Shown piece by piece: positions 33,959 to 43,251 of a stretch of DNA of 43,390 nucleotides (positions are counted from its first letter, which is position 1; the number at the start of each line of letters is the position of its first letter). The position numbers and the translations under genes were made by a program. The stretch comes from an uncultured Chromatium sp. GTDB taxonomy: Bacteria; Pseudomonadota; Gammaproteobacteria; Chromatiales; Chromatiaceae. A model generated the notes under the pieces. It had not been told where the DNA came from. It did no database searches and was given only the letters and a program-made list of their open reading frames with translations. The stretch lies in contig CAIUAY010000133.1 of NCBI GenBank assembly GCA_903897335.1, positions 1 through 43,390 on the forward strand. The letters are read 5' to 3'.

Positions 33959-34110
33959 AATACGCTGCGGAACACGCCTCTTTTCGCGGTTCCGCGCACC
34001 TAACGTGCCAATGAATCGCCAGGATGCACAGGCGCGAGCCTGATCTCGGCATCCTGTCTCCAACCACCACAGCGATGCACCTGAAGGCCAAGGCAGCCGA
34101 CTGAAAATGT

Positions 34111-34752
34111 CTACGCGCCCTGGCGATTTGTCTCAGAAGTTCCCGAAAAACCCTGCAAAAGCGTCTCATAACGCGCTTTGAATGCCGCTTGACGCTGCAA
34201 TGCCGCCTCTGGTTCGGTCATGGCCAACGGCGAATCGCGCCAGATGCCAGCGGCATGATCAAAAGTGGAAAAGCGGTAGCCGCGACCGACCTTGAAGACG
34301 TCAGTCACATCCCGCCCCGCCTGCCCCAGCGCATCCAGCTTGCTTAACCCCTGACGTACCTGATTAACCGGTGTAAGCGGTTGCTCTGAAAACTGAAACG
34401 CATGATTTTGCATCTCGCCCTGAACATCCAGCATTACGGATGCCACCCCCGGTAGACGTGACAGAATGTAACCTGCCATCATCATGGCCAGTTTTTGATT
34501 GCTGGACTCCAATGCCGTCAGCAGTTTATCGGCAACGATCTGGCATCGCTGCTGTTGATCCGGTGTCGCAATCCAGTCGCGGCTCATCTGCCAGCCACGA
34601 CGCATGTCTACATCCATCTGATCGAAAAATGCCTGCGCCTGATTCAGGAGTGAATCCGGCACATGGATCTCATGGGTCTGATCGTCGATGACAGCCTTCA
34701 GGATCATTTTGCGCCTCGTCATGATTTGCTGGCCGGGTTTGATGAATCGCAA
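34111..34752 (-). CDS. Hypothetical protein (213 aa)
   Basis: Intact ORF, no convincing family; exact start uncertain (Met at residues 1, 11 or 16). Confidence 0.6.
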   Translation of the reverse strand: MRFIKPGQQIMTRRKMILKAVIDDQTHEIHVPDSLLNQAQAFFDQMDVDMRRGWQMSRDWIATPDQQQRCQIVADKLLTALESSNQKLAMMMAGYILSRLPGVASVMLDVQGEMQNHAFQFSEQPLTPVNQVRQGLSKLDALGQAGRDVTDVFKVGRGYRFSTFDHAAGIWRDSPLAMTEPEAALQRQAAFKARYETLLQGFSGTSETNRQGA

Positions 34753-34837
34753 GACCCGGATATGGTCGCCATGAGCTCCATGTTACACTCAGCCGCCATT
34801 TCATCCTCCCCCTTTAACCAACACCTTCGGCAAGGAC

Positions 34838-35377
34838 ATGACCAGGCAGAAGACCTATCTCGTGATCTCGGCGCTCGGCGAAGACCATCCCGGCATCGTC
34901 AATCAGATTTCCAGAGCCGTGCTGGAACATGGCTGCAACATCGAGGACAGCCGCATGACCGTCCTCGGTGGCGAGTTTGCCGCGATGCTGCTCGTCGAAG
35001 GCAAGTGGAACACACTGGCCAAGATTGAAAACACGCTTCCCGAACTGGAACGCCAGCTCGGCATGACCATCATCTCCAAACGCACCGGCGAGCGTGCGAC
35101 CAACCGCAATCTGCTTCCTTACGCGGTGGATGTGGTGTCCATGGATCATCCGGGAATCATTAACAATTTGGCTGGCTTCTTTGCAGATCGCAAGATCAAC
35201 ATCGAGGACATGGCGACCAGCACCTATGCTGCCGCCCATACCGGAACTCCCATGTTTTCGGTGCATATCACTGTCGGGATTCCGGCAGACATCCATATCG
35301 CCGGACTGCGTGAAGAGTTCATGGACTATTGCGACGGACTCAACCTGGATGCCGTGCTCGAACCACTCAAGGGCTGA
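34838..35377 (+). CDS. gcvR: Glycine cleavage system transcriptional repressor GcvR (two ACT domains)
   Basis: YLVISALGEDHPGIVNQISRAVLEHGCNIEDSRMTVLGGEFAAMLLVEG...DVVSMDHPGIINNLAGFFADRKINIEDMATSTYAAAHTGTPMFSV. Confidence 0.9.
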   Translation: MTRQKTYLVISALGEDHPGIVNQISRAVLEHGCNIEDSRMTVLGGEFAAMLLVEGKWNTLAKIENTLPELERQLGMTIISKRTGERATNRNLLPYAVDVVSMDHPGIINNLAGFFADRKINIEDMATSTYAAAHTGTPMFSVHITVGIPADIHIAGLREEFMDYCDGLNLDAVLEPLKG

Positions 35378-35385
35378 AAACCAGA

Positions 35386-35568
35386 ATGGGTGACATCGGA
35401 CTATTCCGCTACGCAACGGCCAATCCCGTCACGATTCCCGGCAAGCCGTGCGTTAAACTCTCCGATTACCGTGGCCAGCATCGCAGCACTGTTCTAATCG
35501 ATGCCGTCGGCGCCATGAATGGCGGCAGTGAACAAGGGGCACATCACGCTGATGCGCGGCGAATATGA
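35386..35568 (+). pseudogene. Possible remnant of a Bcp/peroxiredoxin-like gene
   Basis: ...NPVTIPGKPCVKLSDYRGQHRSTVLIDAV resembles the Bcp start (...DGKPVxLSDYRGQ..VVL), then loses similarity. bcp often follows gcvR. Confidence 0.3.
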
Positions 35569-35613
35569 ATCCAGCCAGTGCAATGACTTACCAACAGCAT
35601 CGAGACGCTTATC

Positions 35614-36003
35614 ATGCCCAGCGCACCTAGCAAATCGCTCGAAACCTTTCCCAATCCGCAGCCTGAGCGCGACTATACCGTGCGTATCCGGGTGCCTGAG
35701 TTCACCTGTCTGTGCCCCAAAACCGGACAGCCTGATTTTGCGGAATTAACCCTGGAGTATGTCCCCAACAGGCTCTGCGTCGAGCTAAAAGCACTCAAAC
35801 TCTATGTCTGGTCTTATCGGGATGAAGGCGGTTTTCACGAGGCCGTGACAAACCGGATACTGAGCGATCTGGTCGAGGCGACTGCGCCGCGTTTCATGCG
35901 TCTGAGCGCCGACTTCAACGTGCGCGGCGGCATCTATACCACGGTGGTCGTCGAACATCGTCACCCCGACTGGCAGCTCCCGGTTGCGGTTCAGCTTCCA
36001 TGA
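35614..36003 (+). CDS. queF: NADPH-dependent 7-cyano-7-deazaguanine reductase (type I QueF)
   Basis: [61 protein letters not shown]. Confidence 0.96.
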   Translation: MPSAPSKSLETFPNPQPERDYTVRIRVPEFTCLCPKTGQPDFAELTLEYVPNRLCVELKALKLYVWSYRDEGGFHEAVTNRILSDLVEATAPRFMRLSADFNVRGGIYTTVVVEHRHPDWQLPVAVQLP

Positions 36004-37556
36004 CGGCGCTCGATTCGACCATCGAGCCGAGGAGCCAGCGTCTGTTCGTGACGCAAGGCATCGATCAGCATGTCCGAGACGAGACGTCCGGTCAGCACCT
36101 GATCTGTCATTCCCGCAAACTCGACATAGCCATCACCACCGGCAGCCAGAAAATCCGGCATGACCACCTGATAGAGGTGTTGTGGGTCGATGGAGCCAGT
36201 CGTCAGACTGGCGGATGACAGACGCCTGTCGGCAATGCTGTAACGGATGCCCGACACTTGCAGAAACCCACCTGGATTCTCGTCGGGATCCAGCGCGGCG
36301 CTGCGTTGTAGCGCAGCGATGATGGCCGCGCCACTGAGCTGCCCCACGACCAGCACATTGTGAAACGGGAACGCCTGAGAGACTTGCCTGAGCGTGACCG
36401 TCCCGCGCGGAATGGTTGCCCGAAAACTGCCAGCATTGAAAAAAGCCACGTCAGATTGGGTCAGTTGGCGCGCCAGATCCGCAACCAGATTGCCAAATAC
36501 TGCCTCAGTGCGCCGAATCTCTTCGCGCCGTGCGCTCAATTCGACAGCGGCAACGCCAATTTCATCCATCAAACCCGCTTCTGCTTCCGCAAGGATGTGT
36601 GCAACTTCCGCCGCGATGTCGGGATCTTCCGGGACACTGGCATCCATGGGCAGCAGACGGTACGCCGTTGGTTCCAGATGGCCATTCCGACAATCCAGAT
36701 CCATGCGACCGAGCCACTGCCCCCGTTCACCCGCCTGGACAATCGCCACATCACCCGCCATCACCGGCTGTTCGAGTGCATGATGGCTATGACCTCCCAC
36801 GATGAGATCAATGCCGGGAACGGCCTGTGCCAAACGCTGATCATCGGCCAGTCCAAGATGCGACAGGACAATCACCAGATCAGCATGTTTCTGTAATTCA
36901 GGCAGCCGCCGTCGGGCGACGCTGACCGGATCTTCAACGCTGAGACCAATCGCATGACGCGGATGGATAGCCGTCGTCAGTTCCGGCGTGGTCAGTCCCA
37001 GCACAGCAATCTCTGATCCATCCGATGTCGTCATGACAAGCGTCGACTGCACCGGCAAGGGTACCGGGTGAGATTGGACATTGGCTGAAAGAAAGGGAAA
37101 TTTAGCCTGTTCGGCCAGGCGACGAAAAACCTCCTGGCCATCATCGAGTTCATGGTTGCCCATGACGGCGGCATCCACCCCTAAGCGATTGAACAGTGCA
37201 ATATCAGGGAGCCCCAGGAACAGACTGGAGGTGATCGTTCCTTGCAGGACATCGCCTGCAAACAGGAGCATGACCGGATGCTCAGGTTGTTCTGCGCGCA
37301 CCTGCCTCACCACCGTTGCCAGACGTGCGATACCGCCAGCAGGCATTTCAGGCGTGGAGACAGATTCGAGTTGACCGTGAAAATCGTTGAAATGCAGCAG
37401 GGTAAGCGTGTCACCAGGCTGACAGTCGGCGTTGGCTGAATCACCAGCAAACAGTATCAGTACCAGGTGGAACAGGGTCGAGCGGCCATGTCGCATCAAC
37501 ATCAGGCAAATCCCGTGATGCCTGGATGGCATGACGATGGCAGCGCGACCCACCAT
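35991..37556 (-). CDS. Bifunctional metallophosphatase/5'-nucleotidase (UshA-like)
   Basis: [14 protein letters not shown]...[11 protein letters not shown]...[13 protein letters not shown]...[10 protein letters not shown]...[10 protein letters not shown]; secretion signal near [18 protein letters not shown]. Confidence 0.92.
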   Translation of the reverse strand: MVGRAAIVMPSRHHGICLMLMRHGRSTLFHLVLILFAGDSANADCQPGDTLTLLHFNDFHGQLESVSTPEMPAGGIARLATVVRQVRAEQPEHPVMLLFAGDVLQGTITSSLFLGLPDIALFNRLGVDAAVMGNHELDDGQEVFRRLAEQAKFPFLSANVQSHPVPLPVQSTLVMTTSDGSEIAVLGLTTPELTTAIHPRHAIGLSVEDPVSVARRRLPELQKHADLVIVLSHLGLADDQRLAQAVPGIDLIVGGHSHHALEQPVMAGDVAIVQAGERGQWLGRMDLDCRNGHLEPTAYRLLPMDASVPEDPDIAAEVAHILAEAEAGLMDEIGVAAVELSARREEIRRTEAVFGNLVADLARQLTQSDVAFFNAGSFRATIPRGTVTLRQVSQAFPFHNVLVVGQLSGAAIIAALQRSAALDPDENPGGFLQVSGIRYSIADRRLSSASLTTGSIDPQHLYQVVMPDFLAAGGDGYVEFAGMTDQVLTGRLVSDMLIDALRHEQTLAPRLDGRIERRHGS

Positions 37557-37570
37557 TCCAAAATGTCGTG

Positions 37571-38710
37571 CTACCGGTTTGGCGCCAGATGGATCATCCA
37601 GCCTGGCTGAGGACGAACGATAGGCGCTGCAACCTGTGGTGCCTTCGTTTCAACTGGCGCGGCAGCTTCAGCAGCAACTGGTGCGGCAGCTTCAACGGCG
37701 ACCGGCGCGACAACTTCAGCAGCAACTGGCGCGGCAGCTTCAACGGCGACCGGCGCAACGGACTCAGCAGCAACTGGCGCGGCAGCTTCAGCAGCAACCG
37801 GCGCGGCAGCTTCAGCAGCGACCGGCGCAGCCGCTTCAACGGCGACCGGCGCAGCCGCTTCAGCAGCAACTGGTGCGGCAGCTGGTGCGGCAGCTTCAGC
37901 AGCAACTGGTGCGGCAGCTTCAGCAGCGACCGGCGCAACGGCCTCAGCAGCAACCGGTGCGGCAGCTTCAACGGCGACTGGCGCGGCAGCTTCAGCAGCG
38001 ACCGGTGCGGCAGCTTCAACGGCGACTGGCGCGGCAGCTTCAACGGCGACTGGCGCGGCAGCTTCAGCAGCGACCGGCGCAACGACCTCAGCAGCAACCG
38101 GTGCGGCAGCTTCAACGGCGACTGGCGCGGCAGCTTCAGCAGCGACCGGTGCAACGGCCTCAGCAGCAACTGGCGCAACAGGTGCTTCAGTCGTCACTGA
38201 CACGGCAGATGATTCATGTTTCGACGCTTTGGCAGGATGCCCTGCTGGAAGTGGCGCGAAATGAATCAGCCCGGGTTGTTGTAGATGCATTGGCTTTGCA
38301 TTCGGCATTTTTGCTGGCGTTTCAGCCACAGGAGCGGGTGCGCTCACGATCTCTGTCTGGGTTGCCTGGGCGGTTGCTGCCGGTGCCTGGGTGGGTGCAG
38401 ATGCGGGTTTGGCCATATCAGCCGGAGCAGGTGCACTTTCTGGAGCCGGAGTAGTGGGCGCGGGTGGTGCAGGCGGCTTGACCAATGCCACAGATCCAAC
38501 CCGCGCGAGATTCACGGCAATCTGTGCCGTGCTCAATGGAGCTTGGTGATCAGCCAGTTTATTGGTGGACACGGCATAAAATGTCCCCACGACAACGAGC
38601 AGACCGACACCACCAACGACGATCTTGCTGCTATCCATATTCCCCAACATGGCTCGCGCTTGCGCGAGTCCGGGCACGACTTCACTCATCGGATTAATCC
38701 TCTTGTTCAA
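37571..38710 (-). CDS. Single-pass membrane-anchored Ala/Pro/Glu repeat protein
   Basis: N-terminal TM IVVGGVGLLVVVGTFYAV, Pro/Ala-rich linker, about 21 octapeptide repeats APVAxEAA, C-terminal QPGWMIHLAPNR. Coding frame chosen by TM plus composition; other open frames are low complexity. Confidence 0.75.
   Translation of the reverse strand: MNKRINPMSEVVPGLAQARAMLGNMDSSKIVVGGVGLLVVVGTFYAVSTNKLADHQAPLSTAQIAVNLARVGSVALVKPPAPPAPTTPAPESAPAPADMAKPASAPTQAPAATAQATQTEIVSAPAPVAETPAKMPNAKPMHLQQPGLIHFAPLPAGHPAKASKHESSAVSVTTEAPVAPVAAEAVAPVAAEAAAPVAVEAAAPVAAEVVAPVAAEAAAPVAVEAAAPVAVEAAAPVAAEAAAPVAVEAAAPVAAEAVAPVAAEAAAPVAAEAAAPAAAPVAAEAAAPVAVEAAAPVAAEAAAPVAAEAAAPVAAESVAPVAVEAAAPVAAEVVAPVAVEAAAPVAAEAAAPVETKAPQVAAPIVRPQPGWMIHLAPNR
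37648..38188. repeat. Tandem repeat, 24-bp period (octapeptide APVA[AV]EAA), about 21 units
   Basis: Repeated units of the form gcggcagcttcagcagcaactggt / gcggcagcttcaacggcgactggc; one 12-bp phase break near 37872-37895 (ggtgcggcagct duplicated). Confidence 0.92.
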
Positions 38711-38913
38711 CGGTTGTTCTCAATTTGGGATGACTGTTTAAGCACAGCTAGGCTGCCTGAAGGAGCGCATTGGTTCAAGCGAGAATTTGGTCGAATTGGC
38801 GTCAGACAGTGCGTTGCTGACTCATTTCGGGAGATTTCCTGAAGCAGGAGATCCGGCTTCAGTGAATGGGTTATTAAATCATCAGGATTGAGGTAGTCCG
38901 AGGACGGCTGCTT

Positions 38914-38961
38914 ATTGAGTGCGTTATATTACTCCGTTATCAAAAGGTCTTCGCACTCAAT
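38914..38961. promoter_or_regulatory. 10-bp inverted repeat upstream of ppsA
   Basis: ATTGAGTGCG (38914-38923) and CGCACTCAAT (38952-38961), perfect arms with 28-nt spacer, about 100 bp before the ppsA start. Confidence 0.5.
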
Positions 38962-39064
38962 TAGATCGCAGCCTTGACCCATGACACGTCGACTTTGCCT
39001 GGCGCATCACGCGCCCAGCCAAGCGTCCCTCAGTATCTAAAATCAAAGACCGGAGAACTACACG

Positions 39065-42000
39065 ATGACTGATTATGTCCGCTGGCTGAGCGACTTGGGG
39101 ATGGACGATGTGCCTGTCGTGGGGGGCAAAAACGCCTCGCTCGGCGAGATGATCCAGAATCTCACCCATCTTGGCGTTCAGGTGCCGGGCGGTTTTGCGA
39201 CGACCGCCGATGCCTATCGTGAATTCCTTGCCCACGAGGGTCTGGACGAACGCATTCAGACGGTTCTCGATGATCTCGACGTGGACGATGTCGCCGCGCT
39301 GGCCGAAGCCGGACCGCGCATTCGCGGCTGGGTATTGGAGCAGCCCTTCCCCGCCGCGCTGGAAGTCGCGATTGATGACGCCTATGCCAGCCTGACTGCT
39401 GACGCCGGAACCGATGTCTCTTGGGCGGTGCGTTCTTCGGCGACGGCGGAAGATTTGCCTGATGCCTCATTCGCCGGGCAGCAGGAAACCTTCCTCAACG
39501 TCCACGGCATCGACCACATCAAGCACCGGATCAAGGAAGTCTTTGCCTCGCTCTTCAATGACCGCGCCATTTCATATCGCGTCCATCAGGGTTTTGAACA
39601 CCGCAACGTCGCGCTCTCGGCGGGCATTCAGCGCATGGTGCGCAGCGATCTTGCCGCCTCTGGCGTGATGTTCACGCTCGATACTGAATCCGGCTTCCGC
39701 GATGCCGTGTTCATCACCGCCAGCTACGGCTTGGGCGAAATGGTGGTGCAGGGCGCGGTCAATCCTGACGAATTCTATGTTCACAAGCCGACGCTGGCCG
39801 CTGGTCGCCCTGCGATTCTGCGCCGCACCGTCGGCGACAAAGCGATTCGCATGGTCTACAGCGAGGAAGGTTCAGCCAGCCCGGTGCGCACTGAACCGGT
39901 GCCGGAAACGGATCGCCCGCTGTTCAGCATCAGCGATGACGAGGTGCTTGAACTCGCCAAGCAGGCGATGCAGATCGAACAGCACTACGGTCGCCCGATG
40001 GACATCGAATGGGCCAAGGACGGGATTGATGGCAAGCTCTACGTGGTGCAAGCGCGTCCTGAAACCGTTCAGAGCCGCTCTGGCAATGTCATCGAGCGTT
40101 ATGTTCTGCGCGAAAAAGCGGCCGTCTTGACCACTGGGCGCAGCATCGGCAGCCGCATCGGCGCGGGCACGGCGCGGGTCGTTGCCAGCATCGCCGACAT
40201 GAACCGCGTTCAGCCCGGCGACGTGCTGATCACCGACATGACCGACCCCGACTGGGAGCCGATCATGAAGCGCGCGGCGGCGATTGTCACCAATCGCGGC
40301 GGACGCACCTGTTTTTCCGGTGACACCCGGCTCCTGACCAACAAGGGCTTCATGTCCTTCGCCGAGGTCAATGAGCAGGGCCACGAGGGTTTGAGCGTCC
40401 CGGCGCTGCACCGCGACACGCTCAAAGTCGAGTGGAAGTCGGTCGAAGCGGTGATGAAAAAGCAGGCCAAGACCATCCGCGTTGAGGTTTCGCAGACTGG
40501 GCGGATGGCGGGCAACACGCTGACACTCACGCCCGATCACAAGATGCTCAATCTGCGTGATGCGGCGCTGATCGATACCGACATGCAGCAGATGCTGGCT
40601 GATGGCGACGCCGTGCTGCTGGCGCAACATCTGCCGCAACTGTCCAGTTCGACTGGCAAAGAGCGGTCGCTGGCCTATCTGCTCGGTGGGTTGATGAGTG
40701 ATGGTCACATCCATCTCACCCGCACTCACGGCGAAGTCACCTTTATTCAGAAGCCGACTGAATTAAAACAGCAATTCATTGAGCGCATGAATGCGGCGCT
40801 GGTGGAAAACTACGGCAAGGCGTTCAGTGTTTCGACCAAACAGGTCTCACAGGGCTTTATCCGGGGCGCGCAGGTTGTCGGTTCAGCCAACGCCTACCGC
40901 TGCTATTCCAAGGCGATTGCCGAAGATCTTCTGAGCGAGCAGGACAGCATCGTCACCACGCTGCTGAAAAGCGACGCTGAACTGGCCGCGCATTTTCTCG
41001 CTGGACTGATCGATGGCGACGGCAGTTTTTACAAGGGTCGGGTGAATCTTTACGTCTCTGACGAGGAAACGCTGCAAGCCGTCATCGTGGCCTGTCTGCG
41101 TCTTGGCACGGTGCCGCAGGTGACGCGCAATCGGCATATCCACAACGTCCAGATCGTCGAACAGCTTAACCGCATCGGCCAGTACACCCAGCGCGTCGCC
41201 TGTCGTGACGAGCGTCAGGTCGGCAGCCGCTTCTTTAATGCCCGCCAGTTGTTTAAGCCTGAGGTCAATTCCGACATCAACAACCGGGTCAGAAAAGGCT
41301 ATCTCGTTGCCGAACGCACCCTTGCCGAGCTGCTGCCACAACTGGATTTCCAACAGACCGCCCGGCTGCAAACACTGCTCGCATCCGATGTCCGGCAATC
41401 ACGGGCGCGGCTGATCGAAGAATGCGCCGAGGAAGCGGTTTACAACATCACGGTCGCCGATCATCACAATTACATCGTCTTCACGGATCGCTATTCGCCG
41501 GTGCTAGTCAACAACTGTCACGCCGCAATTATCGCCCGCGAACTGGGCGTTCCAGCGGTGGTCGGCTGCAACAATGCGACCGACGTGGTGAAAGAAGGCC
41601 AACAGGTGACGGTGAGCTGTGCTGAGGGCGACACCGGTTACATCTACGATGGCAAGCTCGCATTCGATTACAAGACCATCGAACTGACAGCCATGCCGGA
41701 GATTCCGGTCAAGATCATGATGAACGTCGGCAACCCGGATCGCGCCTTTGCGTTTTCGGCGACGCCCAACGCCGGCATTGGGCTGGCGCGGCTTGAGTTC
41801 ATCATCAACAACATGATCGGCATCCATCCCAAGGCGCTGCTTGAATTTGATCAACTGCCTGCCGATCTGAAGGCGCAGATCACCCCGCGCATCGCGGCTT
41901 ACGCCAGTCCACGCGAGTTCTATATCGCCAAGCTGGCTGAGGGTATTTCGACGCTGGCCGCTGCGTTTGCGCCGAGTACGGTGATCGTGCGGATGTCGGA

Positions 42001-42643
42001 CTTCAAGTCCAACGAATACGCCAATCTGATCGGCGGCAAGCGCTACGAACCGGAGGAAGAAAATCCGATGATCGGCTTCCGGGGCGCCGGTCGTTATGTC
42101 TCGGAGAGCTTCAAGGACTGCTTTGAGCTGGAATGCGAGGCACTGAAGCGGGTGCGCAACGACATGGGTCTGACCAATGTCGAGATCATGATTCCGTTCG
42201 TGCGCACCCTCAAACAGGCCAAAGCAGTCGTCGAATCGCTGGCGGCGCAGGGTCTGGAGCGCGGCAAGGACGGGCTGCGTCTGATCATGATGTGCGAACT
42301 GCCGTCAAACGCGGTGCTGGCCGATGAATTCCTTGAGTATTTCGACGGCTTCTCGATTGGTTCAAACGACATGACCCAGCTCACGCTTGGGCTTGACCGC
42401 GATTCAAGTCTGGTCGCCGAGAGCTTCGACGAGCGCGATCCGGCGGTGAAAAAGATGCTCTCGATGGCGATCAAAGCCTGCCGCGCCAAAGGGAAGTATG
42501 TCGGCATCTGTGGACAGGGGCCATCCGATCACAAGGATCTGGCCGACTGGCTGCTGAAAGAAGGCATCAGCAGCATCTCGCTCAATCCAGATACCGTCAT
42601 CGATACCTGGATCTATCTGGCTGAACAGGCCAAGACGCTCTAA
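39065..42643 (+). CDS. ppsA: Phosphoenolpyruvate synthase precursor containing an intein (1192 aa; extein about 790 aa)
   Basis: [30 protein letters not shown]...; N-extein ends ...[10 protein letters not shown]-extein resumes [18 protein letters not shown]...; C-terminal PEP-utilisers domain ([16 protein letters not shown]). Exteins sum to the expected PpsA length. Confidence 0.97.
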   Translation: MTDYVRWLSDLGMDDVPVVGGKNASLGEMIQNLTHLGVQVPGGFATTADAYREFLAHEGLDERIQTVLDDLDVDDVAALAEAGPRIRGWVLEQPFPAALEVAIDDAYASLTADAGTDVSWAVRSSATAEDLPDASFAGQQETFLNVHGIDHIKHRIKEVFASLFNDRAISYRVHQGFEHRNVALSAGIQRMVRSDLAASGVMFTLDTESGFRDAVFITASYGLGEMVVQGAVNPDEFYVHKPTLAAGRPAILRRTVGDKAIRMVYSEEGSASPVRTEPVPETDRPLFSISDDEVLELAKQAMQIEQHYGRPMDIEWAKDGIDGKLYVVQARPETVQSRSGNVIERYVLREKAAVLTTGRSIGSRIGAGTARVVASIADMNRVQPGDVLITDMTDPDWEPIMKRAAAIVTNRGGRTCFSGDTRLLTNKGFMSFAEVNEQGHEGLSVPALHRDTLKVEWKSVEAVMKKQAKTIRVEVSQTGRMAGNTLTLTPDHKMLNLRDAALIDTDMQQMLADGDAVLLAQHLPQLSSSTGKERSLAYLLGGLMSDGHIHLTRTHGEVTFIQKPTELKQQFIERMNAALVENYGKAFSVSTKQVSQGFIRGAQVVGSANAYRCYSKAIAEDLLSEQDSIVTTLLKSDAELAAHFLAGLIDGDGSFYKGRVNLYVSDEETLQAVIVACLRLGTVPQVTRNRHIHNVQIVEQLNRIGQYTQRVACRDERQVGSRFFNARQLFKPEVNSDINNRVRKGYLVAERTLAELLPQLDFQQTARLQTLLASDVRQSRARLIEECAEEAVYNITVADHHNYIVFTDRYSPVLVNNCHAAIIARELGVPAVVGCNNATDVVKEGQQVTVSCAEGDTGYIYDGKLAFDYKTIELTAMPEIPVKIMMNVGNPDRAFAFSATPNAGIGLARLEFIINNMIGIHPKALLEFDQLPADLKAQITPRIAAYASPREFYIAKLAEGISTLAAAFAPSTVIVRMSDFKSNEYANLIGGKRYEPEEENPMIGFRGAGRYVSESFKDCFELECEALKRVRNDMGLTNVEIMIPFVRTLKQAKAVVESLAAQGLERGKDGLRLIMMCELPSNAVLADEFLEYFDGFSIGSNDMTQLTLGLDRDSSLVAESFDERDPAVKKMLSMAIKACRAKGKYVGICGQGPSDHKDLADWLLKEGISSISLNPDTVIDTWIYLAEQAKTL
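40310..41515 (+). mobile_element. Intein with LAGLIDADG homing endonuclease, 402 aa, in ppsA
   Basis: Begins [20 protein letters not shown] (block A), [12 protein letters not shown] (block B TxxH), [11 protein letters not shown] and [12 protein letters not shown] (two LAGLIDADG motifs), [26 protein letters not shown] (blocks F/G), then +1 Cys of CHAAI. Confidence 0.96.
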
Positions 42644-42658
42644 CTCGTATCGCACGCG

Positions 42659-42693
42659 GTCGATTGCAGAGAGCCTTGCTCTTTGTGATCGAC
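42659..42693 (+). terminator. Stem-loop downstream of ppsA, possible terminator
   Basis: GTCGAT-tgc-AGAGAGC-ctt-GCTCTtt-gtg-ATCGAC imperfect hairpin, no strong T run. Confidence 0.35.
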
Positions 42694-42734
42694 TGTCTTC
42701 AGTGAAGCGCACGACGTGTTAGCGACCGTGATTT

Positions 42735-43250
42735 CAGCGCGGCTCGCTGGTTTCAGATCTGAGTTGGGCGCGAATCAGACCACGCACTGAATTGCCGATG
42801 ACGATCTGATCGGCCTCCCGCAGATCGTCCAGGCTCAACGGCGCGTCCAGTCTTTAACAGTGATTCGCGCAAGATCCCAGGCAACAGTCCGCAACGGATC
42901 GGCGGCGTTAACAGCCTGTCCTGCCGTTCAACAAACACATTGCTGATGGTGCCCTCGGTGATGTCACCGTCCTGGTTTACAAAGAGCATTTCAAAACAAC
43001 CCTCGCTCAATGCCTGCGCCCGCGCCTGATCGTACAGATCGCGGTGCGTGGTCTTGTGCAGAAAAAACCGATCCTGGCTATTAATGCGTTGCGGATAGAT
43101 GGCGACGATGGCGATATTGGGATTTGGCTCTAACGGCGTCACGTCAACGGAAAACTGCCCGTTATGATCCAACATCACCCGTACGCGGGACAACACCCGA
43201 CAGTCCGACGCCAGATCCATCAACTGGGACTTCAGTGCATCCAGATCTAA
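42735..43250 (-). pseudogene. Aminodeoxychorismate lyase (PabC)-like / PabB-PabC fusion C-terminal fragment, IS-truncated and frameshifted
   Basis: Minus strand VRVMLDHNGQFSVDVTPLEP...FLHKTTHRDLYDQARAQALSEGCFEMLFVNQDGDITEGTISNVFVERQDRLLTPPIRCGLLPGILRESLLKTGRAVE, then continuation in another frame DAPLSLDDLREADQIVIGNSVRGLIRAQL. Confidence 0.8.
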
Positions 43251-43251
43251 T

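Noticed and set aside
33967-33995. GCGGAAC...GTTCCGC inverted repeat after the DUF2892 gene
   Set aside because: Only 7-bp arms, no T-tract; too weak to call a terminator or regulatory element.
37648-38188. CRISPR-like array
   Set aside because: Units are contiguous 24-bp coding repeats with no unique spacers.
37568-38454. Long plus-strand ORFs (210 and 272 aa; RGSFSSNWCGSFNGD... and RQLQQQ... repeats) antisense to the repeat protein
   Set aside because: The 24-bp repeat is a multiple of three with no stop in several frames, so every frame stays open. The minus-strand frame has a TM helix and sensible non-repeat ends; the others are compositional by-products.
39872-40729. 285-aa minus-strand ORF spanning the ppsA/intein junction
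   Set aside because: Antisense shadow of ppsA; no motif.
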